Positions 18,029 through 27,374 are shown, counted from the stretch's first letter. The stretch: DNA of 64,000 bases from Paenibacillus anaericanus (GCF_003994475.1 NZ_RZNY01000001.1:363714-427713); one strand, 5' to 3'. A program made the numbers and translations. The notes: generated by a model from the letters alone, not told the origin.

Positions 18029-19183
18029 TTATACGATCTTGTCCGCGACGTGAGTCTCGCTGAAACCGGGAGAATCAAACCAATCACCACTGCCAGCCCA
18101 AGTGGAATCCAGTGGAATCCACTTCTCTTTCTCTGGAATGTACACTTCATTCCAAGCATGCGGACCGTAACCACCCTGGCCATCGTACCCAAGTCCGGTT
18201 ACTACTTTTACCTCTAACCCTTGAGATCTAGCCATGATCGCATACAGACGAGAGTAATCAATACACACTCCACGCTTCGTATCGAAGGTCATTTGCGGTG
18301 TCTGCTCATGCCAAATTCCTTTTTCTTCATAATCCTTAACTTTATCATTATCATACACAATGCGTGATCCAACCCAATCATACAGAAGACGGGCTTTCTC
18401 CTCTTCACTCGCTGCCCCTTCAATGATTTTCGCAGCAGCTTGTTCAATATTCTGAGGGACATTGGCATCAATCACTTCATATTTCCGTTGCAAAATCCCA
18501 TTTAGTTCTACTTCCACACTGCGGGTAAATACCGGAAGTTTCTCTTTTATTAGATTACCCGAAAGTGGCTCAATTACATTACGTGCTCCTTGTTGATATA
18601 CGGGTGACGCCTCTACATAACGACTGAAGTTACTGGTAGGGAAAAGTGTCACCGCAATGAACAAAATAGCAATGATAACCAGGCTTCTAGCTACGCCAAT
18701 GATCGCACCAATCCCCACTCCAACTAGTCTCCCCAGTAAGGAAGCAGGGCGTTCCTCGTTGAAAGAACGCCTCCCAAACAGCGAACCTCCTCCAATAATA
18801 AATCCTAAGATCATCCCAAGTAAGAACCGGAACAATACATAACTGAGAATAAACAGTACAGCAAAACGCATCAACGGAAAATCTCTTACCGCTGTTGCCA
18901 ATGTATAGTATACCTGCTCCCATTTAGCTAAGTCCCGCTCGGGCAGCGTCAGATTATTAGATAGTAAGCTTTGTACAGTAGGTGAGATCCACAAAGTGAA
19001 TGGAATAGATACCCCTATTCCAAGGAGGGTCAGAACCCCACCACTTAGGAGTGTAAACAATCTTCCGGCAGATCGGGAAGCACCTCGCATTAAGCCTTGA
19101 AGGGCAGAACCCAATAAGATAATAATCAACAATATAGTAATCAGGTTATACTCACGCAGACTCGCAATCCAAGCTTCCGTCAT
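18029..19183 (-). CDS. Membrane protein with C-terminal transglutaminase-like domain
   Basis: A 384-residue protein. Residues 1-185 form four or five membrane segments in a CvpA/YqfA-like arrangement with glycine-rich helices. Residues 255-375 form a transglutaminase-like cysteine protease fold with a complete triad C307 (KRGVCIDYS), H342 (GPHAWNEVY) and D359 (PLDSTWA). After the last helix the domain should face one side of the membrane; I cannot tell which. Such domains cleave or ligate peptides; the substrate is unknown. The gene lies 45 nt after the small membrane protein gene and upstream of the tandem pbp genes, so a cell-wall role is possible. Confidence 0.78.
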   Translation of the reverse strand: MTEAWIASLREYNLITILLIIILLGSALQGLMRGASRSAGRLFTLLSGGVLTLLGIGVSIPFTLWISPTVQSLLSNNLTLPERDLAKWEQVYYTLATAVRDFPLMRFAVLFILSYVLFRFLLGMILGFIIGGGSLFGRRSFNEERPASLLGRLVGVGIGAIIGVARSLVIIAILFIAVTLFPTSNFSRYVEASPVYQQGARNVIEPLSGNLIKEKLPVFTRSVEVELNGILQRKYEVIDANVPQNIEQAAAKIIEGAASEEEKARLLYDWVGSRIVYDNDKVKDYEEKGIWHEQTPQMTFDTKRGVCIDYSRLYAIMARSQGLEVKVVTGLGYDGQGGYGPHAWNEVYIPEKEKWIPLDSTWAGSGDWFDSPGFSETHVADKIV

Positions 19184-19230
19184 GTCTGCCTCCTATCTAG
19201 ATGACTTAGGTTAAGACTAACTGCCCTGAA

Positions 19231-19686
19231 CTATTTAGAATTCCTTGTTGCCTCTTGAATGAAGGCTTCTACAGTATCGTCTACCGTCCATTCTCCCAAT
19301 GAAATCCCGTGAGACACTACTTTCACTTTATCTCCACCAATAGTTCCGGTTACTTCTACGTCTGGGTTCGAGATAGTTATTATAAATGTACCGTCGCTAT
19401 TCTGGGTAAACTTGGCATCCTTGGCTCTACTCTTCATGACATTCAACACTTGGTCTTTACCAATGCTTGTTGCCTGCTCCGTCACGACCGATACAGCACT
19501 ACTCAGATCTTTCAACGAAAGCCCACTGTAAATGATAATAAACGCCGCAATGACAAGTACAAGCGCCCATTTTACGACCGTCTTCACGAAATTCAAGATC
19601 AAGAAAAGGACAACCAATGCAACAACAATGACCAACCAGTTCTCTTTTAGAAACTCAATCCATACTTGAACATCCATCATATCCAA
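19231..19686 (-). CDS. Small membrane-anchored protein of unknown function
   Basis: 151 residues: two close hydrophobic segments (about 17-33 and 38-54), then a soluble domain of mixed beta character (TFIITISNPDVEVTGTIGG). I recognise no family. It precedes the transglutaminase-like gene on the same strand, 47 nt away, so the two may act together at the membrane. Confidence 0.65.
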   Translation of the reverse strand: MDMMDVQVWIEFLKENWLVIVVALVVLFLILNFVKTVVKWALVLVIAAFIIIYSGLSLKDLSSAVSVVTEQATSIGKDQVLNVMKSRAKDAKFTQNSDGTFIITISNPDVEVTGTIGGDKVKVVSHGISLGEWTVDDTVEAFIQEATRNSK

Positions 19687-19915
19687 CTCCTAAACATCAT
19701 TTTATTAGAACAGGTTAGTATATCTTTCTTGATCAAAAGCTGACTTTATAAATAACCTCTCTTATTATACATGATGGCCCGAGTGTGTGTCAGCTTAACC
19801 CCTATTTCTTGCAGAAAGCCCTAAATTAAGGACAACCTCCATAAGATTTTAGGGGTATAAGTCCGTCCCAAGAAACGTACAAGTAGATTAGTGACTTATG
19901 TGAGGAGGGCAAGAT

Positions 19916-21085
19916 ATGAAAATGGCTTTTTGGCTTTACTTTTTTATGTTTCTGGCTTTCTTCGATCTCCACGCCCAATATCCGATACTAACGCCTTTCG
20001 CTCTATCGCTAGGTGCTGCACCGACGTTCATCGGATGGATGATGGGTATTTATGCACTAACTCATCTCCCAGGGAATTTGATCGCTGGTCAAGGCGTGGA
20101 CCGGCACGGGAGCCGCGGTTATATGATCTTTAGTATGATTACCGCTGGGTGTATCCTACTGCTGCAAGCCCATGTGACGGAGCCTTGGCAACTGCTTACA
20201 TTACGTTCAATCAGCGGTTTTGTACTCGCCTTTCTATCACCCGCCTGCTTGGCTCTCCTTGCTTCATTATCCACAAACCAGACACAGCAAGGTAAACTAA
20301 TGGCTGGGCATGGAGTTATGCACACTTTAGCTTCCGTGGTATCTCCAGCTGCCGGAGCCTTCCTAGTCGCCCAAGTCGGATTCAAGCTAACCTTTCAATC
20401 CCTAGGCTGGTTGTTAATCGCGACTGGCATTATTGCTATCTTTACAATCAAAGAATCCCGAAAACCGAAGCCTTCCCTTACCGAAACGGGAGTCACACCA
20501 AAGCAGAAAGTTCCCATGAAACTAAACATCATCCCGCTACGAGTTTATTTACTTCCCTTAGCTGTAGCATGTTCACAGGGAATCCTATTCTTTGAACTAC
20601 CCATGCGAGCAGGAGGAAAGGCTGGAATTATGCACACGGGACTCTATTTCTCCATCATCAGTTTGGGAGCTCTTGTCACTCTCTCTATGCTATTTCTGAA
20701 TCGCCTTTCACCTTACAAAAGGGCACATTACGGCATTCTAGGGATCGCCTTATCTTTCTTCTCCCTAGCTGCATTGCCATCCATTCCACTAGAGGTATCC
20801 TTATTCGCTCTCGGAATGGCCAAAGGTGTTGTCTTCCCTGCGATCGCTTCTCTCTTTATCGATTTGAGTGGGGGACAGCGACTTGGCACGGTATTCTCTT
20901 TACAGTCGATTGCAATGTCCATTGGATCCTTTATCGGTCCGATTGTTGCAGGGATGATTCGGGAAAGTTATTCACCTTACTTTGTCGGATTCCTGTTACT
21001 TATGTCTGTACTACTCCTTGTTCCTTCCGTGCGTAAACCGCTTGTTCCTACTACTCCAATCAGCGCGCCAACAAGTATGACTTAG
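19916..21085 (+). CDS. Major facilitator superfamily transporter
   Basis: 389 residues with about 12 membrane helices. The MFS signature between helices 2 and 3 is present as AGQGVDRHGSRGYM (G-x-x-x-D-R-x-G-R-R type). A second half begins near residue 205 after a polar loop. It is of the drug/sugar efflux size class; the substrate is unknown. The start ATG follows GAGGAGGGC with good spacing. It appears to be monocistronic. Confidence 0.85.
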   Translation: MKMAFWLYFFMFLAFFDLHAQYPILTPFALSLGAAPTFIGWMMGIYALTHLPGNLIAGQGVDRHGSRGYMIFSMITAGCILLLQAHVTEPWQLLTLRSISGFVLAFLSPACLALLASLSTNQTQQGKLMAGHGVMHTLASVVSPAAGAFLVAQVGFKLTFQSLGWLLIATGIIAIFTIKESRKPKPSLTETGVTPKQKVPMKLNIIPLRVYLLPLAVACSQGILFFELPMRAGGKAGIMHTGLYFSIISLGALVTLSMLFLNRLSPYKRAHYGILGIALSFFSLAALPSIPLEVSLFALGMAKGVVFPAIASLFIDLSGGQRLGTVFSLQSIAMSIGSFIGPIVAGMIRESYSPYFVGFLLLMSVLLLVPSVRKPLVPTTPISAPTSMT

Positions 21086-21227
21086 CTTTCAGTGAAATTA
21101 AACTCACATCTCAAAAGACAATCTGTTATTTCAGGGATTTTTAGGCTATTGTACAGGGCACCCCGTCTAAGACCTACATAATATATCTTGTAATCACTTA
21201 CCCGATGAGAAAGAGGGGTGAACGTAA

Positions 21228-21365
21228 ATGAGCCATCTTGAAAATTGTGGACCTGGTCAGATCGCTCCAGTTGTTTCAGCTTGTAATATCTGGACCACAA
21301 CAGGTACGATCCTTGTATTGTATATTTTATTAGTGATCGTTCTTCGTGCTCCTCTACTACTGTAA
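21228..21365 (+). CDS. Small single-pass membrane protein, 45 aa
   Basis: ATG at 21228 follows AGAGGGGTG by 7 nt and opens a 45-codon frame ending TAA at 21363-21365. The N-terminal half is polar with two Cys (MSHLENCGPGQIAP); the C-terminal half is one hydrophobic helix (TILVLYILLVIVLRAPLLL). It is reminiscent of small YjcZ-type sporulation membrane proteins, though not a clear member. A hairpin follows at 21401-21426. Confidence 0.6.
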   Translation: MSHLENCGPGQIAPVVSACNIWTTTGTILVLYILLVIVLRAPLLL

Positions 21366-21400
21366 TTTCATCCTATGCCTACGCGATACGCGCATCAAAT

Positions 21401-21426
21401 GCGGTCTGCCTTCAGTGGTAGACCGC
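21401..21426 (+). terminator. Hairpin after the 45-aa gene
   Basis: GCGGTCT...AGACCGC with TTGTCC after it. The stem is strong but the T tract poor, so it is only a candidate terminator. Confidence 0.45.
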
Positions 21427-21514
21427 TTGTCCTGGTCTCATTGAATTTTGCATGAGTATTGGTAAGGAGTATACACTAGTAGGGTACGTTAACTCCCTAC
21501 AGAGGTGATCACCA

Positions 21515-21865
21515 TTGCCCATCTATATCATTGTCGAAGGTAAAAATGACCGCATCAAACTAAGTCACCTACTCCAAGAGGATGAAGTGAATATTCTTTG
21601 TACCTTTGGAACCCTTAATGCCACTAAATTCGAAACCCTTCAGGAACAGGTGGGAGAAGATGAAGTACTCCTATTTCTAGATAACGATACTTCTGGCAGA
21701 AGAATTCGCGGCATCTTAAGAGAGGTCTTCCCTGATGCAATCCATATGTATACACGAAAAGGATATGCCGGTGTCGAAGGGACGCCCGATGAGTACATCA
21801 TTGCACAATTAGAAAAAGCCGGTTTGGAGGCATACATTCTGTATCCTCCACCCGACCTAATATAG
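21515..21865 (+). CDS. Small Toprim-domain protein (YusF-like)
   Basis: A 116-residue single Toprim domain, as in topoisomerases, primases and OLD nucleases. It has the catalytic Glu in IIVEGKNDR at residues 5-13 and the D-x-D motif in FLDNDTSGRR near 54-63. The standalone size resembles Bacillus YusF. Nuclease or RNA-processing activity is plausible but unproven. The start is TTG at 21515, set by AGAGGTGATC upstream; no ATG is available. Confidence 0.8.
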   Translation: MPIYIIVEGKNDRIKLSHLLQEDEVNILCTFGTLNATKFETLQEQVGEDEVLLFLDNDTSGRRIRGILREVFPDAIHMYTRKGYAGVEGTPDEYIIAQLEKAGLEAYILYPPPDLI

Positions 21866-21884
21866 TCCATCCATGTGTATGTTG

Positions 21885-22484
21885 TTATTCCTTGGATAAA
21901 TCCGCGACACCTTGAGCAATTTCTGTAGCCGTGACTTCGGGTCTGTATATCTCACGAAGTTGACCATCCCGATCGACCAGTCCAATGAGATCCATATGAA
22001 CAAAATTCCCAGTCTGATCTTGATTGATTAGTATTTTAAAAGAGTTCATCGCCAGATCCATAACCTTCTGCTGATCTCCCCGGAGAAAATACCAACCGGA
22101 GTAATCCGCTCCAAATTTGTCCCCGAATGACTTGATCTCCTCACGGGTGTCACGCTCCGGATCGAACGAAATCGAGACAATCGTCGCATCCTTAGCAAAC
22201 AAACCTTTCTTCTTCAATTCATCCTGCACCTGACTCAGCCTGAATGTAGTTAGAGGACAGACATCATTGCATTTCGAGAAAAAGAAATAGAACAGTCTTA
22301 CCCTTCCGTTCGTATCCTCTAGTGTAACATTCTTCCCATCTACATTCTCCAAGGAGAAACTCTCCACTGGCCGAATTACTGGCAATTTGGGCTTAGACCA
22401 TGCACCCCATAACAAATATCCAGCCATGATGACACATAGCGCTAATAGAATCCATGTCCATTTGTACTTTTTAAGTAAAATCAT
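21885..22484 (-). CDS. SCO1/SenC-family copper chaperone for cytochrome oxidase
   Basis: A 199-residue membrane-anchored thioredoxin-like protein that delivers copper to the CuA site of cytochrome c oxidase. N-terminal hydrophobic anchor at about 10-28; copper site CNDVCPLT (CxxxC) near residue 74 and the distal His in NFVHMDLIGLVDRDG. It resembles Bacillus YpmQ (Sco). It lies downstream of ctaB on the same strand, separated by about 150 nt. Confidence 0.9.
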   Translation of the reverse strand: MILLKKYKWTWILLALCVIMAGYLLWGAWSKPKLPVIRPVESFSLENVDGKNVTLEDTNGRVRLFYFFFSKCNDVCPLTTFRLSQVQDELKKKGLFAKDATIVSISFDPERDTREEIKSFGDKFGADYSGWYFLRGDQQKVMDLAMNSFKILINQDQTGNFVHMDLIGLVDRDGQLREIYRPEVTATEIAQGVADLSKE

Positions 22485-22637
22485 ACCCGGACCTCCGTTA
22501 TTCTCGGCATCAACTCATCCCTAATGGGCATTGCTTATGCAAAAGCACTCTCCATAAAATATTAAGTATGTGCAAAGTGCATCTCATGATGTCGTCCCTA
22601 AGAAGGGAGGTTTTATGGGTATGAAACTGGTGTTAAA

Positions 22638-23576
22638 CTAGAACCGTACTGTATCCAGAATGATCACAATTAAATTGATCGTCAAATAATTAATAGAGAA
22701 CAAAAATACCTTCTTAGCCCAAGCATCACTGTCCTGGGAACGAATTCCTTTGAGCGCCATAAAGAGCCATGCTAATGAGAGAACCTCACCAATAACTAGG
22801 AACCACATTCCTGTATAATCGTAGAGATACATTAAGATTGGAATTGGGATCAGCAATACGAGATAAGGAAGCATTTGGAGCTTAGTTCTTGGAATCCCCT
22901 TTACTACGGGCAAGAGCGGATAACCTGCTGCACGATATTCTTCTACACGCCGAATTCCTAATGCCCAAAAGTGAGGTGGCTGCCACAGGAACAACATGGC
23001 AAACAATAGGATAGCTCCCAAATCAACGCTACCTGTCACCGCAACATAACCGATTACTGGTGGCATAGCCCCTGATATTGCGCCAACTGAAGTACTCCAA
23101 GTCGACGACCGTTTCAGCCAAAGAGTGTACACAACTACGTATACAAACATGCCAACTATTCCAAACAAGCCTGCTAGAATGCCGGAAAAACCAAACAAGA
23201 CAGCCAATCCAGCGATTCCTAAAATAACTGCATACCAAAGTACTGTTTTGGGTGACATTTTACCTGTAGGAAGAGCTCGATTCTTAGTCCGTTCCATCTT
23301 AGTGTCTAACTCACGATCGAAGTAATTATTGAATACACAGGAAGAAGCCATAACCAGCATCGTCCCAAGCAGTGTCATAATAAGTTTTCCATATTGTAGA
23401 TCCCAATGAGATGCTAACCAGAATCCAGCAAACACCGCGATCATATTGGAACGCAGAATTCCAGGCTTCGTTAAGACAATAAAATCCTTCCAAGTCACCG
23501 ATTCTCCTGGAGGAGTTGGTCTCACGGATAAGGTAGCGGAATCCGCAGGAGCATGATAACTTATGTGTTTAGCCAT
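22638..23576 (-). CDS. ctaB: Protoheme IX farnesyltransferase (heme O synthase) CtaB
   Basis: A 312-residue polytopic UbiA-superfamily enzyme that farnesylates heme B to heme O, the substrate of CtaA. The first aspartate-rich motif is NNYFDRELDTKM near residue 84, followed by RTKNRALPTGK; the second lies near residue 205 (RRVEEYRAAGYPLLPVV). Good RBS AGGAGG before ATG. It is paired with sco, while ctaA lies about 18 kb away. Confidence 0.95.
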   Translation of the reverse strand: MAKHISYHAPADSATLSVRPTPPGESVTWKDFIVLTKPGILRSNMIAVFAGFWLASHWDLQYGKLIMTLLGTMLVMASSCVFNNYFDRELDTKMERTKNRALPTGKMSPKTVLWYAVILGIAGLAVLFGFSGILAGLFGIVGMFVYVVVYTLWLKRSSTWSTSVGAISGAMPPVIGYVAVTGSVDLGAILLFAMLFLWQPPHFWALGIRRVEEYRAAGYPLLPVVKGIPRTKLQMLPYLVLLIPIPILMYLYDYTGMWFLVIGEVLSLAWLFMALKGIRSQDSDAWAKKVFLFSINYLTINLIVIILDTVRF

Positions 23577-23726
23577 GCGTTCAGTATTCCTCCTAACAAT
23601 TCGTTATATAAAATTTGAGAAAAACATAAATAAATCTCTTACTATGAACTTTATCATATCAAACACTCGAAGTGTTTAAAATTCCTCCAATAACGCCCGG
23701 GTTATTATGACAATTCCGTGACAACA

Positions 23727-23758
23727 ATATAAAAACCCAGGTAAACTTTACCCGGGTT
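23727..23758 (-). terminator. Terminator of trpS
   Basis: The minus strand has AACCCGGGTAAA-G-TTTACCTGGGTT followed by TTTATATTG. Confidence 0.8.
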
Positions 23759-23795
23759 ACTTTATATTCCCCCTCCAGTTAAAGAAGGACAAAAT

Positions 23796-24779
23796 CTATT
23801 TTTCCAAAAATCCCATTAAACGCTGTACTTCTTTTAAAGTCTTCTCGGCTGTTTCTGATGCTCTTTCTGCGCCTTGAGACAAAATGCTACGGAGTTCACC
23901 AGACTCCCTTACATCGCGATAGCGCTGTTGCATCGGTTCAAGCAATCCTACAACCGCTTCTGCTAAATCCTTCTTGAAAGGCCCATACATTAGTCCTTCG
24001 TAGCGCGCCTCTACTTCAGGGATCGATATCCCTGTACATTGACTATATATAGTAATTAAATTACTCACTTCAGGCTTATTCGCCGGATCGTACTTCACTT
24101 CACTACCCGAATCGGTTGTTGCCCGGCTAATTTTCTTGCGGATAACATCCGGTGCATCTAGTAGCGCAATGAGACTGCCTGCATTTGGATTACTTTTACT
24201 CATTTTCTTAGAGGCGTCATCCAGTGACATAATACGTGCTCCTACTTCCGGAATATACGGATCAGGAATAGTGAAATACTCACCAAAGCGGCTGTTAAAC
24301 CGGCCCGCAATATCGCGAGTAAGTTCTAAATGCTGCTTCTGGTCTTCACCAACAGGAACAAGATCCGCATTATAAAGTAGAATATCTGCCACCATAAGAG
24401 CCGGATATACAAACAAACCAGCCCCAACTGATTCTTTACCCTCAGATTTATCTTTGAACTGGGTCATTCGCTCCAATTCTCCCATGGAGACCAACGTCGT
24501 CAGCAACCATCCGAGTTGTGCGTGCTGTGGAACATGCGATTGCATGAAAATGTTAGCTTTATTCGGATCAATTCCAGCTGCAACGTAAAGCGCAGCTACC
24601 ATTTCAGATTGTTCTCTCAGGGCAGCTGGCTCCTGAGGTACAGTAATGGCGTGAAGATCAACCACCATAAAATTACAAGCATATTCATGCTGTAAATCCA
24701 CAAAATTTTTCATAGCCCCAATATAATTTCCAAGTGTTAATTTCCCGCTGGGCTGGATGCCGGAGAGTACTTTTTTCAT
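23796..24779 (-). CDS. trpS: Tryptophanyl-tRNA synthetase TrpS
   Basis: Class I aminoacyl-tRNA synthetase, 327 residues from the start I chose. It shows GIQPSGKLTLGNYIG (the HIGH-equivalent) at the N terminus and the KMSKS loop in KKMSKSNPNA near residue 195. I start at ATG 24777-24779 (MKKVLSG) because AGGAGG lies 9 nt upstream; an upstream TTG in frame would sit on that RBS itself. Its leader is a T-box with a TGG specifier. Confidence 0.96.
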   Translation of the reverse strand: MKKVLSGIQPSGKLTLGNYIGAMKNFVDLQHEYACNFMVVDLHAITVPQEPAALREQSEMVAALYVAAGIDPNKANIFMQSHVPQHAQLGWLLTTLVSMGELERMTQFKDKSEGKESVGAGLFVYPALMVADILLYNADLVPVGEDQKQHLELTRDIAGRFNSRFGEYFTIPDPYIPEVGARIMSLDDASKKMSKSNPNAGSLIALLDAPDVIRKKISRATTDSGSEVKYDPANKPEVSNLITIYSQCTGISIPEVEARYEGLMYGPFKKDLAEAVVGLLEPMQQRYRDVRESGELRSILSQGAERASETAEKTLKEVQRLMGFLEK

Positions 24780-24833
24780 ATTATTCGTCCTCCTCAAAGA
24801 TTAATCCATCTTCATGTATATCTAAATCAAAAC

Positions 24834-25110
24834 ACAAAAAAGCCCACAGTCCGCAAGGGACGTGAGACCGTGGTGCCACCCTTATTCGCCAGAGATCAGG
24901 AAAACAAAAAATCAAGATCATAAGGCCTTAATTGTTCCATAACGGGGAACTCCCGGCAGGCATATTTTGAAGGATACCTTCATTTCTGCTCAGCACTCTG
25001 AGGTCCATTCAACATAGTGGTTTCTCCGGTTCGCATCATCCACCGGATTTCTGAAGAAAATCCACATTGCCTACTTATCCCCATCATCGCGTTCAGTTAT
25101 AATGATTTAT
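24834..25110 (-). ncRNA. T-box leader of trpS (Trp specifier)
   Basis: The minus strand has the T-box core AAGGGTGGCACCACGG (24868-24883), followed by a terminator stem CCACGGTCTCACGTCC / GGACTGTGGG and TTTTTTG (24834-24872). In stem I the specifier reads GAA-TGG-ACC, with TGG at 25005-25007, the Trp codon, matching the downstream gene. Known logic: uncharged tRNA-Trp stabilises the antiterminator. Confidence 0.93.
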
Positions 25111-25117
25111 AGGTCTT

Positions 25118-25147
25118 ATCATAAGTGTGATTTGTGTACAATGTCAA
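25118..25147 (-). promoter_or_regulatory. Sigma-A promoter of the trpS leader
   Basis: TTGACA (rc of 25142-25147), an 18-bp spacer and TATGAT (rc of 25118-25123). Confidence 0.75.
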
Positions 25148-25236
25148 ATCTGTTTTTCGTCCAAGAGAAAAAGTGTTATGATAGGTCTTAGCTTAACTAA
25201 TTGATTAGATTATTATGTGGGAAAAGGAGTACCGAT

Positions 25237-26211
25237 ATGAAAAAAGTGACCAAAGGGCAATGGAACGGTTACGACACGTACATCTTACATAGCCGCGAAC
25301 TTGATGTCACGCTGCTACCCCGCCTCGGCAATAGTGTAATTAGCTTGTGGGATCATGTTCAGCAGCGAGATGTGCTGCGCCGCCCGGAAGAGAGCGATCT
25401 TGATTTCTACCTACAGAAGCCTTACCATTTTGGAATTCCACTACTGATTCCTCCGGGACGAATAAGCAAAGGTCATTTCATTCATGACGGTCAGGAATAC
25501 CAATTTGACCGTAACACGGCAAATGACAACCATATTCATGGGTTGCACCGTACGCAAGCATGGTGTGTTAGCGACATTGAAGAAGATGAAGAAGGTTGTG
25601 CCGTGACGACAGAATTTATAACTTCGAGCGATCCGAATTGGATAAGGCAATATCCTGTCCCACTCAAGTTAGAAATGACGTTACGCTTGCAGGGAGCTTC
25701 TCTAAAACAAACATTTAAGATTACTTCGTTAGGACAAAATGCTGCTCCATTCGGATTAGGACTTCACACCTGGTTCCTTATCAATGGTGAACCTGAGAAG
25801 TGGAAGTTACAGCTTCCTTGTTCTGGGATTTATCAATTAGACGATGAGTTACTACCAACTGGAGGGATCTCCCCTCTCGGAGAATTAGAGCAATTGAACG
25901 AAGGACTAAATTTGAAAGGAACAAATTTCGATACGCTCCTTCAGATTGGTGATCTTCCTGTCGAAGCTCTCTTAACCCGTGATGACGGTTATGGTCTACG
26001 TTACACAGCTGACCCAACATACTTCAAGCATTGGGTTCTATATACTAAAGGCGAAGCAGATCAATTTCTGTGCATAGAACCTTACACGTGGCTGCCTAAT
26101 GCACCAAATTGTAATTTGCCTAATGAAACAACTGGCCTAATTGAAATTCAACCTGGCCAAACCATTGAACTAAACGTCAATCTTGACTTAATTCATCCAT
26201 CCGCTACTTAA
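25237..26211 (+). CDS. Aldose 1-epimerase family protein
   Basis: A 324-residue galactose-mutarotase fold enzyme that interconverts sugar anomers. Catalytic elements visible: NHIHGLHR near residue 106 (base-region His), GLHTWF near 175 and the Glu in CIEPYTWLP near 278. I start at ATG 25237 (MKKVTKG) with AAAAGGAG 7 nt upstream, not at an upstream in-frame codon. It is divergent from trpS, with its own terminator. Confidence 0.87.
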   Translation: MKKVTKGQWNGYDTYILHSRELDVTLLPRLGNSVISLWDHVQQRDVLRRPEESDLDFYLQKPYHFGIPLLIPPGRISKGHFIHDGQEYQFDRNTANDNHIHGLHRTQAWCVSDIEEDEEGCAVTTEFITSSDPNWIRQYPVPLKLEMTLRLQGASLKQTFKITSLGQNAAPFGLGLHTWFLINGEPEKWKLQLPCSGIYQLDDELLPTGGISPLGELEQLNEGLNLKGTNFDTLLQIGDLPVEALLTRDDGYGLRYTADPTYFKHWVLYTKGEADQFLCIEPYTWLPNAPNCNLPNETTGLIEIQPGQTIELNVNLDLIHPSAT

Positions 26212-26226
26212 ATATGATCTTCGAAG

Positions 26227-26263
26227 AAGAGCTTCTCACTTTTAGTGGGGCGGCTCTTTTTTT
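26227..26263 (+). terminator. Terminator of the aldose epimerase gene
   Basis: AAGAGC, inner CTCACT/AGTGGG pairs, then GCTCTTTTTTT. Confidence 0.8.
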
Positions 26264-26323
26264 GACTCATTTGACCCATTAGAAAATACAACAATTACCA
26301 CTACTATATTTGAGAGTTCATCT

Positions 26324-26352
26324 GCATATTTTAGAGTTTGAAAACCATACTA
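26324..26352 (+). promoter_or_regulatory. Sigma-G-like promoter of the SASP gene
   Basis: GCATA at 26324-26328, a 17-bp spacer, then CATACTA at 26346-26352, fitting the forespore sigma-G consensus (GHATR, CATWMTA). This is as expected for a SASP. Confidence 0.72.
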
Positions 26353-26383
26353 ACATTCATAAAGGCCGAAGGAGGTGAGATAC

Positions 26384-26599
26384 ATGGCAGGTCAAAACCG
26401 CTCTAACAATCTTGTTGTACCTCAAGCGACTGCTGCACTACAACAGCTAAAAATTGAAGCAGCTCAAGAATTGGGCGTTCAAATTCCAGCAGACGGTTAC
26501 TACGGGAACTACACTTCTCGCGAAACTGGCTCCCTAGGGGGTTACATTACTAAACGTCTGGTTCAATTGGCAGAACAGCAATTGTCGGGTCGTCAATAG
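26384..26599 (+). CDS. Alpha/beta-type small acid-soluble spore protein
   Basis: A 71-residue SASP that coats and protects forespore DNA. The two conserved blocks are there: [11 protein letters not shown] with the GPR protease site after the Glu, and the second helix [22 protein letters not shown] 26384 has AAGGAGGTG upstream; an earlier in-frame GTG overlaps that RBS and is rejected. A sigma-G-like promoter precedes it. Confidence 0.95.
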   Translation: MAGQNRSNNLVVPQATAALQQLKIEAAQELGVQIPADGYYGNYTSRETGSLGGYITKRLVQLAEQQLSGRQ

Positions 26600-26625
26600 T
26601 ATTCTCTTTCTCAACCAATAGGACA

Positions 26626-26660
26626 ACAGGCGGTCTGCGTATGCAGATCGCCTGTTTTTG
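26626..26660 (+). terminator. Terminator of the SASP gene
   Basis: CAGGCGGTCTGC-GTAT-GCAGATCGCCTG then TTTTTG; near-perfect 12-bp stem. Confidence 0.9.
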
Positions 26661-26694
26661 TTTCTCTGTAAATTTACTATGTTATTATTTTCAC

Positions 26695-27126
26695 TTATGA
26701 AGTCATATCTGCGTTATAGTCTTGGTATGTAGTGGAAGATTCTTTTCTGGCGTAGCGATGTATCATCAAATTAGCCATATTGTAGTTAGACTCCATTATG
26801 GCATCGACGACTATCATCTCTTGACGTAGTGCAAATTCATAGCTAATTTCCCCATGAGTCCAGTACCGTTTGAATTTCAATGCTTCAATCGCCATAGCTC
26901 GGAATGACTGTAGTTGAACTACTGTCAATCCTTTATTCTCTTCTGTCAGACGACCATTTCGGCCAGCAATCGGATTATGGCGGATGCCAAATTTCCCAAT
27001 AGCGTTATTGCGAATTTGTATGAAAACAATTCCTGAGGTCATTCCGGAGAGTTCCGTATCTAGTTCTCTAAACACCATGTCAAGTTGTCTGGCGAGTGAA
27101 AGTTGATCGGTTTGCAGAATATCCAC
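26695..27126 (-). CDS. Conserved-looking soluble protein, function unknown
   Basis: Up to 143 residues, no signal peptide or membrane segment, no family I recognise. The sequence mixes a short beta region (SGIVFIQIRNNAIGKFGIRHNP) with a helical C-terminal half. The start is uncertain: GTG at 27124-27126 lies directly against the GGAGG site with no spacer, while CTG at 27115-27117 is at 9 nt, and ATG at residue 17 is another option. A TATAAT lies just upstream. It converges on the SASP gene. Confidence 0.6.
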   Translation of the reverse strand: MDILQTDQLSLARQLDMVFRELDTELSGMTSGIVFIQIRNNAIGKFGIRHNPIAGRNGRLTEENKGLTVVQLQSFRAMAIEALKFKRYWTHGEISYEFALRQEMIVVDAIMESNYNMANLMIHRYARKESSTTYQDYNADMTS

Positions 27127-27322
27127 CCTCCTTCCATATTATAATATGATTGCCTATTTATAGGGCTTATGTCTCATTATATTCCAATATTTTGTACCCT
27201 TCAACAACAAACAACAAAATTGGTTATATATTCCTATAAATTTAATATATTGAATTCATTATCCCTTACCATTCGTCAATTTCCCTGAAATTGCGACATG
27301 CTTTTTTAATGCTTTATGCACA
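27127..27322. other. AT-rich intergenic region
   Basis: A TATAAT near 27137-27142 on the minus strand probably serves the preceding gene. I see no further gene or structure before the pepF terminator. Confidence 0.5.
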
Positions 27323-27360
27323 GAAAAAAAGAAAGCAGATCCCTCATTTAAGGGATCTGC
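27323..27360 (-). terminator. Terminator of pepF
   Basis: On the minus strand GCAGATCCCTTAAATGAGGGATCTGC is followed by TTTCTTTTTTT; a 10-bp perfect stem. Confidence 0.9.
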
Positions 27361-27374
27361 TCTATATTAGCTCG

